From positions 2,635,001-2,699,000 of the forward strand of contig NZ_CP019952.1 of NCBI RefSeq assembly GCF_002021815.1: 64,000 bases of DNA. The letters run 5' to 3'. Below the pieces are notes generated by a model. It saw nothing but the letters and a program-made list of their open reading frames with translations, had not been told where the DNA came from and made no database searches. This document shows, piece by piece, positions 27,330-36,915 of the stretch. Made by a program: the position numbers and the translations under genes. This DNA is from Pseudomonas parafulva. Its GTDB lineage: Bacteria; Pseudomonadota; Gammaproteobacteria; Pseudomonadales; Pseudomonadaceae. Numbering within the stretch: position 1 is the first letter of the stretch; each line of letters opens with the position of its first letter.

Positions 27330-28294
27330 CAGCGGTTACCTTGTTGCGCGTAGAGCATGATCATCGAGCCCAATACGTTCACCAGCAGGGTGATGAACAT
27401 CAGCACCAGGGCGGCGTACATCAGCACTTCCACCTCATTCGGCCCGGCTTCGGGGAAGTTCAATGCCAGCAGCGCTGCCAGGGTATTGGCCGGCGCGAAC
27501 AGTGACAGGGAGATGGTGTTGGCGTTGCCCACCAGCATCGCCAGGGCCATGGTCTCCCCTAGGGCGCGGCCCAGGCCCAGCACCAGCGAGCCAAAGATGC
27601 CGGTCGCGGCCGAGGGCACCATGACCTTGAGAATCGCCTCCCAGTGCGTCGTGCCCATGCCGTAGGCGGCTTGCTTGGTTTTCATCGGCACACTGGTCAG
27701 CGCGTCCTGGGAGACAGCGGCGATGGTCGGCAGAATCATGATCGCCAGCACCAAGGCTGCCGGCAGCAACCCCGGCCCGCTCAGGGACGTGCCAAAGAAC
27801 GGGATCCAGCCCAGCTCGCTGTTGAGCCATGTGGTCAGTGGCCGTATGGCTGGAATCACCACATAGATGCCCCACAGCCCGTACACCACGCTCGGGATAG
27901 CGGCCAGCAGCTCGACAATGGTGCGAAAGACGGCCGCGAGCCTGGCCGGCAGGAAATCCTGGGTCAGAAAGATGGCCATGCTGACGCCGAAGAAACCGGC
28001 GATCAGCAAGGCGATGAATGCGCTGTACAGCGTCCCCCAGATGGCCGGAAGAATGCCGTACTTGCCTTGGTTGACGTCCCAGACGCTGCCCAACAACACA
28101 TCGAAGCCATGCTTCTCGATGCCCGGCAAGGCCTTGCGCCCCACTTCGTAAACCAGTGCGAAGACCAGTGCCAGTACCAGCACAACCCCAATGCGGGCCA
28201 GCGCACGGAAGGTGCGGTCCACCAGCACGTCCTTGGCAGACGGCGGCCGGCAGGCGGAGTCGGGGTTATCCGGTAGGTCGAAAGGTGTGTTCAT
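27329..28294 (-). CDS. pstC: Phosphate ABC transporter permease PstC
   Basis: A 321-residue membrane protein with a charged N-terminal tail of about 30 residues, then six helices (GVVLVLALVFALVYEVG first). The coupling loop is SQDALTSVPMKTKQAAYGMGTTHWEAI near 210-235. It is separated from pstS by a 65-bp gap holding a strong hairpin. Confidence 0.94.
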   Translation of the reverse strand: MNTPFDLPDNPDSACRPPSAKDVLVDRTFRALARIGVVLVLALVFALVYEVGRKALPGIEKHGFDVLLGSVWDVNQGKYGILPAIWGTLYSAFIALLIAGFFGVSMAIFLTQDFLPARLAAVFRTIVELLAAIPSVVYGLWGIYVVIPAIRPLTTWLNSELGWIPFFGTSLSGPGLLPAALVLAIMILPTIAAVSQDALTSVPMKTKQAAYGMGTTHWEAILKVMVPSAATGIFGSLVLGLGRALGETMALAMLVGNANTISLSLFAPANTLAALLALNFPEAGPNEVEVLMYAALVLMFITLLVNVLGSMIMLYAQQGNR

Positions 28295-28323
28295 TGGCAG
28301 GTTCCGGGACAGGGTGCTGACAC

Positions 28324-28350
28324 CCCCGGCGTGTCAGGCGCACGCCGGGG
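28324..28350 (-). terminator. Hairpin between pstS and pstC
   Basis: A perfect 10-bp stem (CCCCGGCGTG / CACGCCGGGG) with a 7-nt loop, 9 bp after the pstS stop and 30 bp before the pstC start. It has no T run, so it probably stabilises the pstS message or causes partial termination, giving more binding protein than permease. Confidence 0.6.
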
Positions 28351-28359
28351 ACGCCGGTA

Positions 28360-29391
28360 TCACTTGATGTTGGCGGAGGCATTGCGCACTTGCTCGACCA
28401 CCGAGGGGGGCAGCGGGATGTAGCCCATCGAGTCGGCGATTTTCTGCCCTTCGGTGAGGCTGTACTCGACCATCTCGCGCATGGCCTTGGCCTTGGCGGG
28501 GTTGCCATTGTCCTTGCGGAAGATCATCCAGGTGTAGGAGGTGATGGGGTAGGACTTGGCGCCGTCCGGATCAGGCAGCCAGGCCACCAGGTTTTCCGGC
28601 ATGTTCACGGCGGCCAGGGCCTCGGCGCCGCTTTCGGCATTGGGCACCACGTACTGCCCAGCCTTGTTCTGCAATTGGGCGAAGTCCACCTTGGCCAGCT
28701 TGGCAAAACCGTACTCGATGTAGCCGATGGCGCCTGGGGTCTGGCGTACGGTGGCGGTCACGCCATCGTTTTTCGGTGACTTGATGAACTTGTCAGTAGC
28801 CGGCCAGTTGACGGTATTGCCCTCACCCAGTTCTTGCTTGAAGTCGGCATTGATGGCCGACAGGTGCTTGGTGAACACCGCTGTCGTGCCGCTGGAGTCG
28901 GCACGCACCACGACGGTGATGGGGGTATCGGGCAGCTTGAGCTCGGGGTTGGCGGCTGCGATCTGGGGGTCGTTCCAGCGCGTGATCTTGCCAAGGAAGA
29001 TGTTGGAGTACACCTCGCGCGGCAGCTTGAGCCCTTTGGGATTGCCTGGCAGGTTGTAGGCCAGCACGATCTCGCCGGCGGTCATGGGCAGCAGTTGCAC
29101 GCCCTCACTGACCTTGGCCATGTCGGCCTCACTCATGGCCGAGTCGCTGGCAGCAAAGTCAACGGTCCTGTTCAGGAAATCCTGCACCCCGGCGCCGCTG
29201 CCCTTGGACTGGTAGTCGACGGTCACACCCTCGGATTTCTTGCTGAAGTCCTTGAACCAGGTCAGGTAGATAGGTGCGGGGAAGCTGGCCCCGGAACCGG
29301 TCAGGCGAATGTTTTCTGCGGCGATCGAAGCCGATGTGGCGCAAAGGGAGACCGCGACGGCGAGTGCAGCAGACTTCATCAGGCGTATCAT
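28360..29391 (-). CDS. pstS: Phosphate-binding protein PstS
   Basis: A 343-residue periplasmic protein with a signal peptide ending SIAA-ENI (about residue 25). Phosphate-contact motifs are LTGSGASFPAP near 28-38, SKGSGAGVQ near 60, DFAASDSAMS near 78 and RADSSGTT near 163. A GGAG site lies 8 bp before the ATG at 29391. A Pho box is 45 bp upstream, so PhoB induction under phosphate limitation is expected. Confidence 0.94.
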   Translation of the reverse strand: MIRLMKSAALAVAVSLCATSASIAAENIRLTGSGASFPAPIYLTWFKDFSKKSEGVTVDYQSKGSGAGVQDFLNRTVDFAASDSAMSEADMAKVSEGVQLLPMTAGEIVLAYNLPGNPKGLKLPREVYSNIFLGKITRWNDPQIAAANPELKLPDTPITVVVRADSSGTTAVFTKHLSAINADFKQELGEGNTVNWPATDKFIKSPKNDGVTATVRQTPGAIGYIEYGFAKLAKVDFAQLQNKAGQYVVPNAESGAEALAAVNMPENLVAWLPDPDGAKSYPITSYTWMIFRKDNGNPAKAKAMREMVEYSLTEGQKIADSMGYIPLPPSVVEQVRNASANIK

Positions 29392-29435
29392 TGAAAGCGC
29401 TCCGTGTGATGGCCGGCACACTTTGCATCAGCTGT

Positions 29436-29453
29436 GTTACAGCTTTGTGACCG
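29436..29453 (-). promoter_or_regulatory. Pho box (PhoB site) upstream of pstS
   Basis: CGGTCAC-AAAG-CTGTAAC on the minus strand, two 7-bp repeats with a 4-bp spacer, close to the PhoB consensus CTGTCAT-N4-CTGTCAT. It ends 45 bp before the pstS start. Confidence 0.7.
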
Positions 29454-29620
29454 CCGCATGGCACCGAGCCCTTACCCACGCCAGGCCATGTCCTACGCCC
29501 TGTTGAACCGTAGCATCGGCAAGCCTGACGCTCACCTCCATGGAACGCTGACCGTTTGCCGCACTCACACCCTTTATCAGGGCAGCAGCCCGCACATCCC
29601 GAGCTGGAGGACAGACCTGC

Positions 29621-30316
29621 ATGAAGAAGATCCTGATGGTGTTGACGTCCCACGATCAATTGGGTGACACCGGCAAGAAAACCGGCTTCTGGCTGGAAGA
29701 GTTCGCGGCACCTTATTACGCATTCGTGGATGCCGGAGCCGACGTCACGCTCGCCTCGCCAAAAGGCGGACAGCCGCCGCTGGACCCGAAAAGTGACGAA
29801 GACGATGCCCAGACCGAGGCCACCCGACGCTTCGCCAAAGACACCGAGGGCCAGGCTGCCCTGGCCGATACCGTACCCCTTGGCGAAATCGACCCCTATG
29901 ATTTCGACGCCGTGTTCTATCCAGGCGGCCACGGCCCCCTGTGGGATCTGGCCGAGAACCAGGACTCGATCGTGCTGTTGCAAGCCTTTTATGCCTCCAA
30001 CAAGCCCATCGCAGCGGTATGCCACGCCCCAGGTGTTCTGAAGAACGTCAAAGCGCCTGACGGTCACCCTGTCGTGAAGGGCAAAAAGGTCACGGGCTTT
30101 ACTAACAGTGAAGAGCAAGCTGTGGGCCTGACCGACGTCGTTCCGTTTCTGGTGGAAGATATGCTACGTGACCATGGGGCGAACTACGCCAAGGCCGAGG
30201 ACTGGGCAAGCCATGTGGTCGAGGATGGGCATTTGATCACAGGGCAGAACCCGGCATCGTCAGAGGCAACTGCCAAGGCATTGCTGAAACGGGTAGCCCA
30301 GGAACCCGGCGCCTGA
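29621..30316 (+). CDS. DJ-1/PfpI family protein (Hsp31-like)
   Basis: A 231-residue protein. The nucleophile elbow is IAAVCHAPGVL, with Cys near residue 133. The N-terminal Glu is in GFWLEEFAAPYYAF. FYPGGHGPLWDL near 105-116 completes the type-1 glutamine amidotransferase-like site. The length matches Hsp31-type glyoxalase III/chaperone proteins, which detoxify methylglyoxal without a cofactor. It is divergent from pstS. The reaction is inferred from the family; cysteine protease activity is not expected. Confidence 0.85.
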   Translation: MKKILMVLTSHDQLGDTGKKTGFWLEEFAAPYYAFVDAGADVTLASPKGGQPPLDPKSDEDDAQTEATRRFAKDTEGQAALADTVPLGEIDPYDFDAVFYPGGHGPLWDLAENQDSIVLLQAFYASNKPIAAVCHAPGVLKNVKAPDGHPVVKGKKVTGFTNSEEQAVGLTDVVPFLVEDMLRDHGANYAKAEDWASHVVEDGHLITGQNPASSEATAKALLKRVAQEPGA

Positions 30317-30477
30317 CCCCTATTTCTGCGCTGGTGAAAAGGCAACTGCTCAGAGACGGAATTTTTTGCTACAGCCCGAGGTCATAACGGTAGCGCACAG
30401 TTATCGCTTGCACCTCTGGCTGCAAGCCTACATCGGATGTTCCCTTTATTCAGCGTGCGCAGAGCCAGAGTATTGCC

Positions 30478-30885
30478 ATGAAAACGTGCGAATTCCCCAG
30501 CTGTCCAACCGTTCTGCTGGTTGAGGACGAACCTATCATCCGTGAGCTGATTGCCATCGCCCTTGAAGATCTGGGCGTAGCGGTAACCAGCGTGGAAACA
30601 GCACAAGAAGGTCTGGAAATTACCTCGCGCTCTGCATTTTCGATGCTCCTGACCGATGTCCGCACCCCTGGCGCGGTCAACGGCCTGGAGTTGGCCTATC
30701 AGGTCGGCCAGTCGCAGCCTGACACTCGCATCGTGGTCATGAGTGGTTATCACGACCCTTCAAGCCACGCCCTACCCTCTGGCGCCGTGTTCCTGCCCAA
30801 GCCCTGGACCCTGGATCATTTCATTGGCGTGATCAGTGATCAGCTTGCGCGTTCAACGTCGCTGCGGGCGCAGCCAGCGGCATGA
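30478..30885 (+). CDS. Stand-alone response regulator receiver protein
   Basis: A 135-residue protein consisting of one receiver domain: acidic pair in LLVEDEP near 15-20, phosphorylation Asp in MLLTDVRTPG near 59, Thr/Ser position in VVMSGYH and Lys in VFLPKPW. There is no output domain. The P-G-A-V-N-G insertion after the Asp is like the receivers at the ends of the hybrid kinases at 33 and 38 kb, so it may exchange phosphate with such a kinase. Confidence 0.85.
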   Translation: MKTCEFPSCPTVLLVEDEPIIRELIAIALEDLGVAVTSVETAQEGLEITSRSAFSMLLTDVRTPGAVNGLELAYQVGQSQPDTRIVVMSGYHDPSSHALPSGAVFLPKPWTLDHFIGVISDQLARSTSLRAQPAA

Positions 30886-31323
30886 TTAAGTTCCAAGGCT
30901 TTTGCAGCAGTCAAATGCTGCAAAGTAAACCCGGCAACTGCAGCCACTGGTGTACACGGCGGATGAGTCGTGACACGCGATTCTTCCAGCCTGCGCCATG
31001 TTTAACTGGCAAGCGTTTGGAATCAAGCCCACCTGGAAAGGACTTCTAGCTCTTCACTGATACGCTGTTTGTCGACAGGCCTCACCCATCGTTAGGCTGA
31101 AATTACCCCCGCCCCACGCGCCTAGTGCGTTGATGCGTTGCGTATATGAGAAGAGCCGGCTTCAAGCCCTGAACACCATACAGCAGGCTCACCCCGTCCT
31201 ACACAACCCTGCAACTAGAACACAAAACTCCAAACGGCATGGAATCACTTTGCTGTCCATTGCTCTGCACATCAACGCGGGCGCTAGGCGAACGCTTTTC
31301 AGCGACACGTTTGAAACACCCCA
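30886..31323. other. Gene-free, AT-richer stretch
   Basis: 438 bp between the receiver gene and the broken lyase. Base composition falls below that of the flanking genes. One 65-codon frame exists but has no ribosome binding site and no recognisable sequence. No repeat or hairpin was seen. It may be the edge of acquired DNA. Confidence 0.5.
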
Positions 31324-32498
31324 CTAGGGCACGCCGTAATGGGTCAACCGCTCCCACTGATAATGTACATGGCCAGCAAACGTCGGATGCTTTTCGATAA
31401 ATTCAAGCGTATAGGGTAGCGACATTCCGAGGCGCATGGCGTATTGATTGTACCCGATGAAGAGGGTGCCCCGAGGCCATCCGTCAACGCGTTTACCGCA
31501 TATCTGTGGATAATCACTGTTCTGCTCGTAAAGGTCCAGGCTATAGCGGGATAATGTTTCCATCCCTTGTGTCAACCGTGTAGCGTATTCTTGGTAGAGA
31601 TCAACCCCTTGAATGCGTGCCGTCTCCGCAACATTGATCAGTGCTGCGACACCATAGCCTGAGTGAGGCAAGTCTCTACAAAATTCCATCGGCATGCCGC
31701 TAATGAGTCGGGTGGGGTTACCCCATTTCTGCATGACTTCGTTATAAGAGCGTCCAAACCACACTGCGTCCAAGGGTCGCGCTCCGTCCCACGGCAGATA
31801 GATATAACTGCCCAGCAATGATTTCCACTTGCTGAGTGCTTCATGGAAGCCCTGCTCATCCTTAGTGAAGATTGCTATATTAACCAAGGCTTCTACAGCA
31901 CTGGCCTGCCAGTTACTGTTGTTTTTGAAGTCATTACCGGTACTAGGCAGAAACATCTGGCTGGCATACGGTCGGTATTGCTCCCTAAACATTCTCGTCA
32001 CAGCATCCTTTTCAACCTGCGGCCAGCCCCCTAGCTATACTTGACGATCTCCGCTGCACGGGTAAACAATTGAGCGGCCCATGAGGCTTGCAGGCGCCTG
32101 TTATTGCCCGTATGCTGCTTTAACGTTTCAGTCCAGGCTTTGAAGATTTCCCGTACATTTTCGGCATATGCAGGGTCCCCTGTATAACGCCACAACAGCG
32201 CTTGCAAGTAGGCAGCCTGAGCATCCCGGATTTCGTCCGAGCACCCGTAATCCGGTACAGAATACGCACCGCAGTGAACAATGCTCCAAGGCCTAGCCCG
32301 ATAATTTCTGTCAGCCAACGGTGACGCCAAAGCAGCGTGCATGGATGTCGCCCAAGGCTCGAGATGCTTGTGGTCACGCACATACCGCAACTGCACCTCG
32401 GACGTCAGTATTCCAGGGTGAACAAAGTTAAAATCCGCCTGCGCGCCTGCGCTGAACGCGCAAAGCAAACATGCCCCGACACTACAGTAGATTCGCAT
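31324..32498 (-). pseudogene. Alginate-lyase-like gene, frameshifted
   Basis: Two frames on the minus strand make one protein of about 390 residues. The first (32498-32031) has a signal peptide (ending GAQA-DFNF) and the family block NNRRLQASWAAQLFTRAAEIV. It stops at a TAG at 32033-32031, next to a run of five C/G bases. The second frame resumes at once with GWPQVEKDAVTRMFREQY and continues through FLPSTGNDFKNNSNWQASA to the stop at 31324. One added base near 32031 would rejoin them. The resemblance is to the periplasmic alginate lyase family. GC content is lower than the neighbours, suggesting transfer. A base-calling error at the homopolymer is possible. Confidence 0.7.
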
Positions 32499-32670
32499 TC
32501 CGCGCCCAACCCTTGCATTCAGAACTCAGAGCTAGACGTTAGCAAGTTGCCTTGAATTACACGACTGACAAAATTATCAGGTCAAAGCGCTTGAGCGACT
32601 GAATGTTCTAGCAGGGCATGTGCGAAAAATACTTGTTTAAGCAGTGGGCGAATGTTGCATGCGAACCGAA

Positions 32671-32925
32671 TCATCCATTTGTTGAATGACCGAAGCCTTT
32701 TGATGCTCGCTGCAATGACCTGTCAACCAGTTGTCGAAGATCCCGCCACTGCTGCCAAGCGATCAGTTGGAGACGTCTCATCTCGTCTGCTTGGCTTAGC
32801 AATTCCTCGCGGTAGGCACTGGGGCAGGCGTTGCGTAACGCGTGATCATCGAAGGTCGAGAACCAACGGTTGATTGCCTCCAGGTGCATCAGGTCATTGG
32901 TAGGCTGCTCAATGAATGCCGTCAT
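32671..32925 (-). CDS. Small hypothetical protein
   Basis: An 84-residue hydrophilic, mostly helical protein (AYREELLSQADEMRRLQLIAWQQWRDLRQLVDRSLQRA) with an AGGGAAACTGGC site before the ATG. No known domain was recognised. It lies alone between the lyase pseudogene and the LOV kinase. Confidence 0.55.
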   Translation of the reverse strand: MTAFIEQPTNDLMHLEAINRWFSTFDDHALRNACPSAYREELLSQADEMRRLQLIAWQQWRDLRQLVDRSLQRASKGFGHSTNG

Positions 32926-33009
32926 GCCAGTTTCCCTGCGCTCGCTTTTTCAATCGAGCCCAGGGAATAACCGATGGTTCACTTCGATTGGTGTTCAGCC
33001 GCGCCAGCC

Positions 33010-34608
33010 TCACACAATGCCCGTATGACCATCGAGTACCTGCCGCACACGGCGTGCCAGATCATGGGGCTGGCAGGGCTTGGAAATCACATCGAATTCA
33101 GAGCCGCCGATGTCGGTGCGTTCAATCGAGTTTTCCGCGTAGCCGGTCGTGAGCAGCACCTTGATCTGCGGCTGCAAACGACGCACCTCGCGCGCCAGCA
33201 TCACCCCATTCATGCCCCCGGGCATGATCAGGTCGGTGAACAACAAGTCATAGCGCTCACCTGCTTCGATGAGTTTTAGCGCTTCGCGTGCGTTGAGCAC
33301 CATGTCGGCGTCATAGCCATAGTTTTCCAGCACCATTTTGGCCAGCTCGGCGACATCAGGGCGGTCTTCGACAATGAGAATCCTCTCGGTGCCGGAACTG
33401 CGTTCAACCAGCTTCACGGGCTTTTCCTGAATCGGGCTGGCTTCGTCCACCGGGAAATACAAGCGCAGCGTGGTGCCTTCGCCCTCTTCGGTGTAGATCC
33501 GGGCAGCACCACCGGACTGACGCGCGAACCCGTACACCATGGACAGCCCTAGCCCTGAACCCTTTCCCTCCTCCTTAGTGGTGAAGAAAGGGTCCATGAC
33601 ACGGTCTCGAATGCTGGCAGGCATGCCGATGCCATTGTCGGTAATGGAGATGCTCACGTAACTGCCTGGCAACAGGCCATCGAAGGACAGATTGATGTCG
33701 CTTACATGCACGTTCCGCGTTTCGATGAATACATGGGGCCGTTTGCGGCCGATCAGGGCGTCCCGGGCGTTCATGAAGATGTTCAACAGCGCCACTTCGG
33801 CCTGGGTCGGGTCGATGCGACAGTTGCGCAAGTGCTCTTCCAAGTCGTATTCGACCGTCACCTCGGCACCGAAGGTGCGCTCAATGATAGGGACCACGTC
33901 ATCGAGCAGATGATTGAGGTTGAGCACCCGGCCGTGCAATTTCTGCTTGCGAGCAAAGGCCAGCAACTGCTTGGTGAGGGTGCTGGCACGATCGACCGCC
34001 GTTTGCGCGTGCCCGACGCTTCGGCGAATGCGACTCAGGTCAGGCTGCGCCTTGTCGGTCTCGCTGGCCACCAGCCCCATGTAACCGCCCATCACTTGCA
34101 GCAGGTTATTGAAGTCGTGGGCAATGCCGCCCGTCAACTGACCCAGGGCTTCCATCTTCTGCGCCTGACGCAGCGCATCCTCGGCATCGCGACGACGGCT
34201 GACGTCCAGCTGCGAGGCGAAGAAGTAGATCAGGTCGCCACGCTCGTTGAAAATCGGCGAGATGAACAGCGCATTCCAGAAACTGGAACCGTCCTTGCGG
34301 TAATTAAGCACTTCGGTAGCGATGTCCACGCGCTTCTCGATCGCCTCACGGATGGCGTCGACCACCGTCCGCTCGGTTTCCGGCCCCTGCAGGAAACGAC
34401 AATTTCGCCCGATGATCTCACCGGTTTCATATCCGGTCATTTCCAGAAACGCGCGATTGGCAAAGATGATAGGATTGTCGTCGCGGCCGGGATCGGTCAC
34501 GATCATGGGCATGCGCGTCGTTTGCACGGCAGCAAAAAACATGTCGTGCGGCAGGTTGGATATGTCTCCGGTCGCCTGATTGCTGACGCGGGCCTTCTTG
34601 TCCGTCAC
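33010..34608 (-). CDS. LOV-domain blue-light hybrid histidine kinase
   Basis: A 532-residue protein (GTG start with CAGGAG six bases upstream; a TTG seven codons earlier overlaps that site). The N-terminal LOV domain has the flavin signature GRNCRFLQG with the photoactive Cys at about residue 70, and [18 protein letters not shown] for the FMN phosphate side. His164 is in [15 protein letters not shown]. The ATPase domain contains [20 protein letters not shown], and a C-terminal receiver has [14 protein letters not shown]. Layout and length match the LOV-HK-RR photoreceptor of P. syringae. Blue light should form the Cys-FMN adduct and change autophosphorylation. Confidence 0.92.
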   Translation of the reverse strand: MTDKKARVSNQATGDISNLPHDMFFAAVQTTRMPMIVTDPGRDDNPIIFANRAFLEMTGYETGEIIGRNCRFLQGPETERTVVDAIREAIEKRVDIATEVLNYRKDGSSFWNALFISPIFNERGDLIYFFASQLDVSRRRDAEDALRQAQKMEALGQLTGGIAHDFNNLLQVMGGYMGLVASETDKAQPDLSRIRRSVGHAQTAVDRASTLTKQLLAFARKQKLHGRVLNLNHLLDDVVPIIERTFGAEVTVEYDLEEHLRNCRIDPTQAEVALLNIFMNARDALIGRKRPHVFIETRNVHVSDINLSFDGLLPGSYVSISITDNGIGMPASIRDRVMDPFFTTKEEGKGSGLGLSMVYGFARQSGGAARIYTEEGEGTTLRLYFPVDEASPIQEKPVKLVERSSGTERILIVEDRPDVAELAKMVLENYGYDADMVLNAREALKLIEAGERYDLLFTDLIMPGGMNGVMLAREVRRLQPQIKVLLTTGYAENSIERTDIGGSEFDVISKPCQPHDLARRVRQVLDGHTGIV

Positions 34609-34834
34609 GTGACTCTCCTGGTTGGGCAATGGTGCAACTGGTCACTTCTTGACAACGCCAAGCGGCAAATTGCTCCGCCTACTTGGGCTCGTTACGAAAC
34701 TATTATTCGCTAGCCAATGTCGACTCGTCATCTTGGGCCTACACTTGCTGTTAAGCGGTAGCGTCAACTGCCGACGATGGCCAAGCATGCCCTACCCACC
34801 CTGCCACGGATGCTGCACAGCCTCTTGGAAAGCC

Positions 34835-35644
34835 ATGACCTTATCTAAGCGTAACAACGTGCGCATTGCGGGCGCAGGCCCTGTCACGTTGATCTTTTCC
34901 CACGGTTTTGGCTGCGATCAATCGATGTGGAAGTACCTTTTACCGCATTTTCAAGCGCGCTTTCGCACCGTGACCTACGATCTGGTCGGCGCCGGGCAGT
35001 CGGACCTGACTGCCTATGATCGCGTTCGCTATGACTCCCTGGCAGGTTATGCGACGGATCTGAACGAGATAGTCACCGAATATGGCCAAGGCACCGTGAT
35101 TCTGGTCGGCCACTCGGTCAGCGCCATGATCGGCGCACTGGCGGACAGGCAGCAACCGGGTCGCATTGCGGCCCATGTGATGGTGGGTCCTTCCCCGTGC
35201 TATATCGACGATGGTGATTACATTGGCGGTTTCAAGCATCAGGATATCCACGAACTGCTTGAAACCCTGGACAGCAATTACCTGGGCTGGTCGAGCACCA
35301 TGGCGCCGGTGATCATGGGGGCGCCCGGCCAGCCCATGCTGAGCGAGGAGCTGACCAACAGCTTCTGCCGCACCGATCCAGACATCGCGCGGCAGTTCGC
35401 GCGTGTCACGTTCCTGTCTGACAACCGGCTGGATGTGCAAGGTTTGCCCACACCTGTACTGATTCTCCAATCCATCGACGATCTTATCGCCCCGGTTTCC
35501 GTAGGCCAGTACCTCAATGCAGTGCTACCCAACAGCACGCTGTGCCTGATCGACAACATCGGCCACTGCCCGCACATGAGCGCCCCTACAGCCTGTTCCC
35601 AAGCCATGGATGCCTTCCTGCAACCCTGGGCACCGGGGCCATGA
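34835..35644 (+). CDS. RsbQ-like alpha/beta hydrolase
   Basis: A 269-residue protein, the same length as Bacillus RsbQ. Nucleophile Ser94 is in VGHSVSAMIG, the Asp is in LQSIDDLIAP (215-216) and the His is in NIGHCPHMSAP (244-247). The oxyanion region is FSHGFGCDQSMW near 22-32. The ATG at 34835 gives the family length; the frame is open further upstream with no site. The stop overlaps the next gene, a PAS kinase, as ATGA. RsbQ is the ligand-handling partner of the PAS phosphatase RsbP and is related to the plant hormone receptors D14 and KAI2. A sensing role through a small ligand is inferred. Confidence 0.88.
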   Translation: MTLSKRNNVRIAGAGPVTLIFSHGFGCDQSMWKYLLPHFQARFRTVTYDLVGAGQSDLTAYDRVRYDSLAGYATDLNEIVTEYGQGTVILVGHSVSAMIGALADRQQPGRIAAHVMVGPSPCYIDDGDYIGGFKHQDIHELLETLDSNYLGWSSTMAPVIMGAPGQPMLSEELTNSFCRTDPDIARQFARVTFLSDNRLDVQGLPTPVLILQSIDDLIAPVSVGQYLNAVLPNSTLCLIDNIGHCPHMSAPTACSQAMDAFLQPWAPGP

Positions 35645-36813
35645 CGGGGGCAGGCGAGACACCGCCTGTCGACGTGTTGTTCGAAGGGGCACCCTGCGGT
35701 CTGGTAGTCACCACTGAGACCGGAATGATCGTGAAGGTCAACCAGACCTTCTGCAAATGGTTGGGCTACGCGCCCGAGGACCTGGCGCAGTGCAGGTTTC
35801 AGGAGCTGTTGACCATGGGCGGACGCATCTTCCATCAGACCCATTGGGCGCCACTGATGAGAATGCAGGGTTCGGTGGCCGAGGTGAAGCTCGAGGTCCG
35901 GCACCGCGCCGGTCACGTCATCACCATGTTACTCAATGGCGTGCGCCGTCAATATGCCCACGGCGTGTTCCACGAACTGGCGTTGTTCGGCACCATCGAG
36001 CGTGATCGCTACGAGCGTGAATTACTTACCGCCCGGCGCCGAGCCGAGCAATTGCTGGCGCAGACTACTGAGGCCGAAGCTGCATTGCAGCAGGCCAAGG
36101 CTGAACTGGCCGACGCCTACCAGAGCGCCCAACGACGTGCAGCTTTTGCCGAGCAGATGGTCGCCATCGCCAGCCATGACCTGAAAAACCCGCTAACTGC
36201 GATCAAGATGGCTACGCAGTTGCTCGAACGCGGCGAGCACAGGGACAAGGAAAGACGCCTGCTGGGCAGTATCAGCCATTCCTCGGAACGCGCCAGGCGC
36301 ATGATCGCTGACCTGCTCGACTTTGCCTCGGTCAGAATTGGCCAAGGCATTACCATCCGCCGCCAACCGATAGACCTGTGTTCAACGGTCGATCAGAGCG
36401 TAAACGAATTGAGAGTCGCCTTCGCCCAGGCGCGCATTCGTCACCTTTGCAAAGGCAAAGGGCAACTTGCACTGGACCCGGATCGCGTGCAGCAGATGAT
36501 TGGCAATCTGGTGGCCAACAGCGTGGCCTATGGTGACCTCGCTCACCCCGTCACCATCACCACTGACCTTCATGAACATGGCGCCGTCGTCAGCGTGCAC
36601 AACCATGGCCCTTGCATCCCCGACACCTTGCTTACGTCCCTGTTTGCGCCGATGACCCGGGGCACGGACCGTGCCGACGCGGTGCGCTCTGTCGGGTTGG
36701 GGTTGTTTATCGTCAGCGAAATAACGCTGGCCCATGGTGGCGATATCAGCGTCGCTACGGATGCAGCGCTCGGTACCACCTTCACGATACGCCTGCCGTT
36801 ACTGGCAGCCTGA
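35641..36813 (+). CDS. PAS-domain histidine kinase coupled to the RsbQ-like protein
   Basis: A 390-residue cytoplasmic kinase. The PAS domain at 10-120 contains GRIFHQTHWAPLMRMQG and RHRAGHVITMLLNGVRR, the type found in RsbP-like PAS modules. A coiled coil follows at 122-168. His179 is in AIASHDLKNPLTAIKM. The ATPase domain has an N-box GNLVANSVAYG and SVGLGLFIVSEITLAHGG. It is tied to the hydrolase by a 4-bp overlap. No receiver or phosphatase domain is attached, so the response regulator must be elsewhere; the lone receiver at 30.5 kb is one candidate. Confidence 0.88.
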   Translation: MTGAGETPPVDVLFEGAPCGLVVTTETGMIVKVNQTFCKWLGYAPEDLAQCRFQELLTMGGRIFHQTHWAPLMRMQGSVAEVKLEVRHRAGHVITMLLNGVRRQYAHGVFHELALFGTIERDRYERELLTARRRAEQLLAQTTEAEAALQQAKAELADAYQSAQRRAAFAEQMVAIASHDLKNPLTAIKMATQLLERGEHRDKERRLLGSISHSSERARRMIADLLDFASVRIGQGITIRRQPIDLCSTVDQSVNELRVAFAQARIRHLCKGKGQLALDPDRVQQMIGNLVANSVAYGDLAHPVTITTDLHEHGAVVSVHNHGPCIPDTLLTSLFAPMTRGTDRADAVRSVGLGLFIVSEITLAHGGDISVATDAALGTTFTIRLPLLAA

Positions 36814-36915
36814 ACAAGGACGCTCCGGCATACACCGGTCAAGCTTTCGACCTGAACTTTTGCTTACCTTGTGGTTTCACCTGCATAGCACAACCGCCTT
36901 CGCAGGAGTTGAACC

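Noticed and set aside
31130..31327. A 65-codon frame in the gene-free stretch
   Set aside because: It has no ribosome binding site and no recognisable sequence, and its end overlaps the lyase remnant.
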